Origin: Anaerolineae bacterium
GTDB taxonomy: Bacteria > Chloroflexota > Anaerolineae > B4-G1
Length of the DNA: 16,579 bases
Assembly (NCBI GenBank): GCA_030612585.1
Contig: JAUWNP010000095.1
Coordinates: 1-16,579 of the forward strand
Direction of reading: 5' to 3'
This document shows positions 14,370 through 16,579 of this stretch, piece by piece. The translations under genes and the position numbers were made by a program. Position 1 is the stretch's first letter. Each line of letters starts with the position of its first letter. The notes under the pieces were generated by a model. The model ran no database searches, was not told where the DNA came from, and saw nothing but the letters and a program-made list of their open reading frames with translations.

Positions 14370-16570
14370 CGGACTGTCACCACCGCCAGAGGGATCGTGT
14401 CACCGATGGGCGCGCCGTCCGGGTCACAGACCGGCAGTCGCTCACCGGTGCCCAGACCATACATACCGACGAGCAACGGAATGTCTCCCGGGGGTGTCGA
14501 GGGGGCAACCGGAATGGTGTACTCGTCCCGCACGATCTGGCCTGGCTCCCAGAAGATGGTCGGTGATAGCGCGCACCCCGGTGTCCCGTCCTGCTGACCC
14601 CACATCGCTCCGTCGTAGAGTTGGTTAAAAACCTGATACCTGGTCTCTATCGGTCTGAGTGCCTTCCAGTAGAGCACCAGGTGGATGTTCCCCCCGGGCC
14701 GGGCATCGGCGACATCCAGACGGTAGCCCAGCAGTCGCACTGCCTCCCCTAGCGTGTAGCCTGCCGGGATATAATCGGTGGGCAGCGGTGGCATCACGCT
14801 CGCCGGAATGGTCCGAGCGTCAAAACGGGAAACGTAATCTTCAACGTGATAAATGTCAGGTGGAGCCGCTGCTGGACCTCGGTGGTAGATCAACAGTTTG
14901 GGCTCCCCTGCGACCCTAATCTCTCCCCAAAGGTGATAAATTGCCTCGATCTCATCCCGATTGATCGGCACCTCATCTTGAACATTCTGAGCAATTATGT
15001 ACCATTCGGGGTCAGGACAATACGTGCGCTCCGCCCCCCGGGTGTACCAGCCCGCGACCTCCTGCTCCTCGTTGCTGGCGTAGACGCCACTCAGGGCTCC
15101 TTCTTCGATCAGGAGACCGACGACCTTCCAGCCAGCCCGGTAAGGGAAACCGAAGTAGCCATCGTGAGGCAACTCAGCGTCGGGCCGCCAATAGAGGGCC
15201 GGGCGATGGGCAGGCCAGGTGCGCTTGATCTCATGGTCGTGCTGGACGAACATCAGGTAAGGATAATAAGCCAAAAGGACGAGAATGGCAAGGCTGGAGA
15301 GGAGTAATGCGTGAAACGTGAAACGTGAGACGTGAGATGTGGTGCGCAGTGCGTGGAAGTGTTGCCAGATGCGGGTGAGCGGGAGAGAGGCCAGGAGGCA
15401 GGCGCCAGGGAAGACGTTCAGGACATGAGTACGGGGGTCCCGGACCAGGAAGTAGTAAAAAAGGAACGGGGCGCCGAACCATAGCCAGGCGGCGCACGAT
15501 GGAGCCGGAGAACGGCGTGAGAGGAGAATCGCCGTCAGTAGACCGGCCAGCACAGGACCCACCCAAGTTGGAGATTGGAGATTGTAGATTGTAGATTGTA
15601 GGATCAAGAGAAGGTAGCAGGCGGTGGGGATCAGGAGGCCCAGGCGGCGGAAGGAGAGGAAAGAGGCCACGACGAGCAGGCCAATCATGCCGATGAGGTA
15701 GTACATGGAGTTATAAAACGTGGCGAGAGGTAGCGAGGAGAGCAGGTTGTTGTATAGCGGCCCTTTGGTGCCCACGCGAGCGCCGCTCAGGTACCCCAGG
15801 GTCTTGGCGAAGTTTGGATGACGAATGAACGGGAGGTAAAAAAGAGCAAAGATAGCGAAAGCCAACGCGCCTGCGGCCAAAACCTCCACCCAGAAGGTGC
15901 GCCTCTCAGATTGAGCCCGCCATAGACGTCGACCGACGATGTACGCAGCAGTTGGCAGCGCCAACCCCGCGTCATAGTGGGCCAGGAGGCCGAAGGCCAG
16001 CAACGCCGCGCCGACGATGAGCCACCGGCGTCCTTCTCCCTCCGACCAGCGCCAGAGAGCCAGCAATGCCAGTGTCGTCACCGCCAGCACGAGGCTCTGG
16101 TACTGCACGACGCGGCCAAAGCCAACGAAATACCCGTTGACCGCCAGAAGCAGCGCGGCGATCTGCCCGCTCCGCCCGTTGAACCAGCGCCGGCCCAGCA
16201 GGTAGAGGGCCACGACGCCCAAAAGACCGGCGAACGCGAAGGGCAGCCGGGCTTGCCATTCGTTGATCGTGCCAGAGAGTGTCCAGGTGGCCATGGGGAG
16301 CAGGACCTCAGCAGGACCTTTCTGGTGATAGAACAGTTGTGCATCGTCCCCCAGGATGGCACGGGCGGCCCGCATCATCACGACTCCCTCGTCGCCCTGG
16401 AATTCGCTGTAGCCCAGGTAGGGCAGGCGGAAAAGGACAGCGGCAGGAATGACCAATGACAAATGAGCAAATGACAAGTGACCAATGATCAATGACCAAT
16501 GACCAATGACCAATTTAAAATCCAAAAGCGGAGGACGGGGGGTGGCGAGGATGAGGACGAATATGAGCAT
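14366..16570 (-). CDS. Gene 8: ArnT/PMT-like GT39 membrane glycosyltransferase with one beta-sandwich module (5' end may be outside the window)
   Basis: 734 residues are visible from the ATG at 16570. The frame stays open for the three codons up to the window edge, so the true start may lie outside. FQGDEGVVMMRAARAI (57-72) gives the Asp-Glu pair of the first outer loop and HQKGP (82-86) the following motif, both typical of ArnT-like GT39 enzymes; RLPFAFAGLLGVVALYLLGR (108-127) is a well-conserved helix of this group. About 10-12 helices run to residue 443. A soluble stretch (about 450-600) is followed by one beta-sandwich module (about 605-734: VRLLGYRL, LVLYWKAL, FWEPGQIVRDEY, LLVGMYGLGTGERL). 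Three heptamer arrays are translated, at residues 19-40, 325-334 and 411-421. It heads the visible operon; any promoter lies to the right of the window. Confidence 0.87.
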   Translation of the reverse strand: MLIFVLILATPRPPLLDFKLVIGHWSLIIGHLSFAHLSLVIPAAVLFRLPYLGYSEFQGDEGVVMMRAARAILGDDAQLFYHQKGPAEVLLPMATWTLSGTINEWQARLPFAFAGLLGVVALYLLGRRWFNGRSGQIAALLLAVNGYFVGFGRVVQYQSLVLAVTTLALLALWRWSEGEGRRWLIVGAALLAFGLLAHYDAGLALPTAAYIVGRRLWRAQSERRTFWVEVLAAGALAFAIFALFYLPFIRHPNFAKTLGYLSGARVGTKGPLYNNLLSSLPLATFYNSMYYLIGMIGLLVVASFLSFRRLGLLIPTACYLLLILQSTIYNLQSPTWVGPVLAGLLTAILLSRRSPAPSCAAWLWFGAPFLFYYFLVRDPRTHVLNVFPGACLLASLPLTRIWQHFHALRTTSHVSRFTFHALLLSSLAILVLLAYYPYLMFVQHDHEIKRTWPAHRPALYWRPDAELPHDGYFGFPYRAGWKVVGLLIEEGALSGVYASNEEQEVAGWYTRGAERTYCPDPEWYIIAQNVQDEVPINRDEIEAIYHLWGEIRVAGEPKLLIYHRGPAAAPPDIYHVEDYVSRFDARTIPASVMPPLPTDYIPAGYTLGEAVRLLGYRLDVADARPGGNIHLVLYWKALRPIETRYQVFNQLYDGAMWGQQDGTPGCALSPTIFWEPGQIVRDEYTIPVAPSTPPGDIPLLVGMYGLGTGERLPVCDPDGAPIGDTIPLAVVTVR
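15311..15338. repeat. Heptamer array 7 (GTGAAAC type, 4 units) in gene 8
   Basis: GTGAAAC, GTGAAAC, GTGAGAC, GTGAGAT, with weaker units on either side. Encodes TSHVSRFTFHA (residues 411-421) just before a late membrane helix. Confidence 0.82.
15570..15597. repeat. Heptamer array 8 (GGAGATT/GTAGATT, 4 units) in gene 8
   Basis: Two GGAGATT units followed by two GTAGATT units in register. Encodes QSTIYNLQSPT (residues about 325-334) between two membrane helices. The GGAGATT unit is the same as in array 1 of gene 1. Confidence 0.85.
16452..16515. repeat. Heptamer array 9 (ACCAATG type, 9 units) near the gene 8 N-terminus
   Basis: ACCAATG, ACAAATG, an 8-bp AGCAAATG, ACAAGTG, ACCAATG, ATCAATG, ACCAATG, ACCAATG, ACCAATT. 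Encodes residues 19-40 (KLVIGHWSLIIGHLSFAHLSLV), most of the first hydrophobic segment. Confidence 0.9.
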
Positions 16571-16579
16571 ATTGACGGC

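Overview
The window is one dense run of eight genes, all on the minus strand, transcribed from the right edge (16570) towards the left edge (72). High GC, 4-base ATGA stop/start overlaps, many GT-C membrane glycosyltransferases with soluble C-terminal beta-sandwich modules, and a secreted protein ending in a VYLPLI tail suggest a Chloroflexota bacterium, perhaps Anaerolineae-like. This is inference from sequence style; no marker gene is present.

Layout in transcription order: gene 8 (14366-16570, possibly 5' partial), gene 7 (11907-14369), gene 6 (9785-11917), gene 5 (7488-9788) and gene 4 (5779-7491) overlap by 4 to 11 bases and look translationally coupled. A 97-base gap holds a possible promoter and a palindrome at the ribosome binding site. 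Gene 3 (3721-5676) follows: a secreted beta-helix/PKD protein, the only non-membrane product. A 74-base gap with a perfect 13-bp hairpin leads to gene 2 (1388-3646) and gene 1 (72-1391), which again overlap by ATGA. The first 71 bases hold only GC-rich repeats.

Seven genes encode polytopic GT-C type proteins (GT39/PMT-ArnT-like or DUF2142-like), expected to move a sugar from a polyprenyl-phosphate carrier to an acceptor on the outer face of the membrane. Five (genes 2, 5, 6, 7, 8) end in one or two copies of the same extracytoplasmic beta-sandwich module. Genes 1 and 6 are paralogs, as are genes 2 and 5. The plausible joint role is building or attaching a surface glycan, with the Thr/Ser-rich gene 3 product a possible acceptor; this is not proven.

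The most unusual structure lies inside the coding sequence. Nine tandem arrays of 7-bp units (plus one 8-bp array) are translated in five of the glycosyltransferase genes, at N-termini or in loops beside membrane helices. Because 7 is not a multiple of 3, a perfect array encodes the same cyclic heptapeptide in every frame. Genes 1 and 6 carry diverged arrays at the same site, and genes 5 and 8 share an identical 23-bp composite. Small palindromes are also embedded in genes 1, 5 and 7. I saw no tRNA, rRNA, CRISPR array, transposase or credible plus-strand gene.
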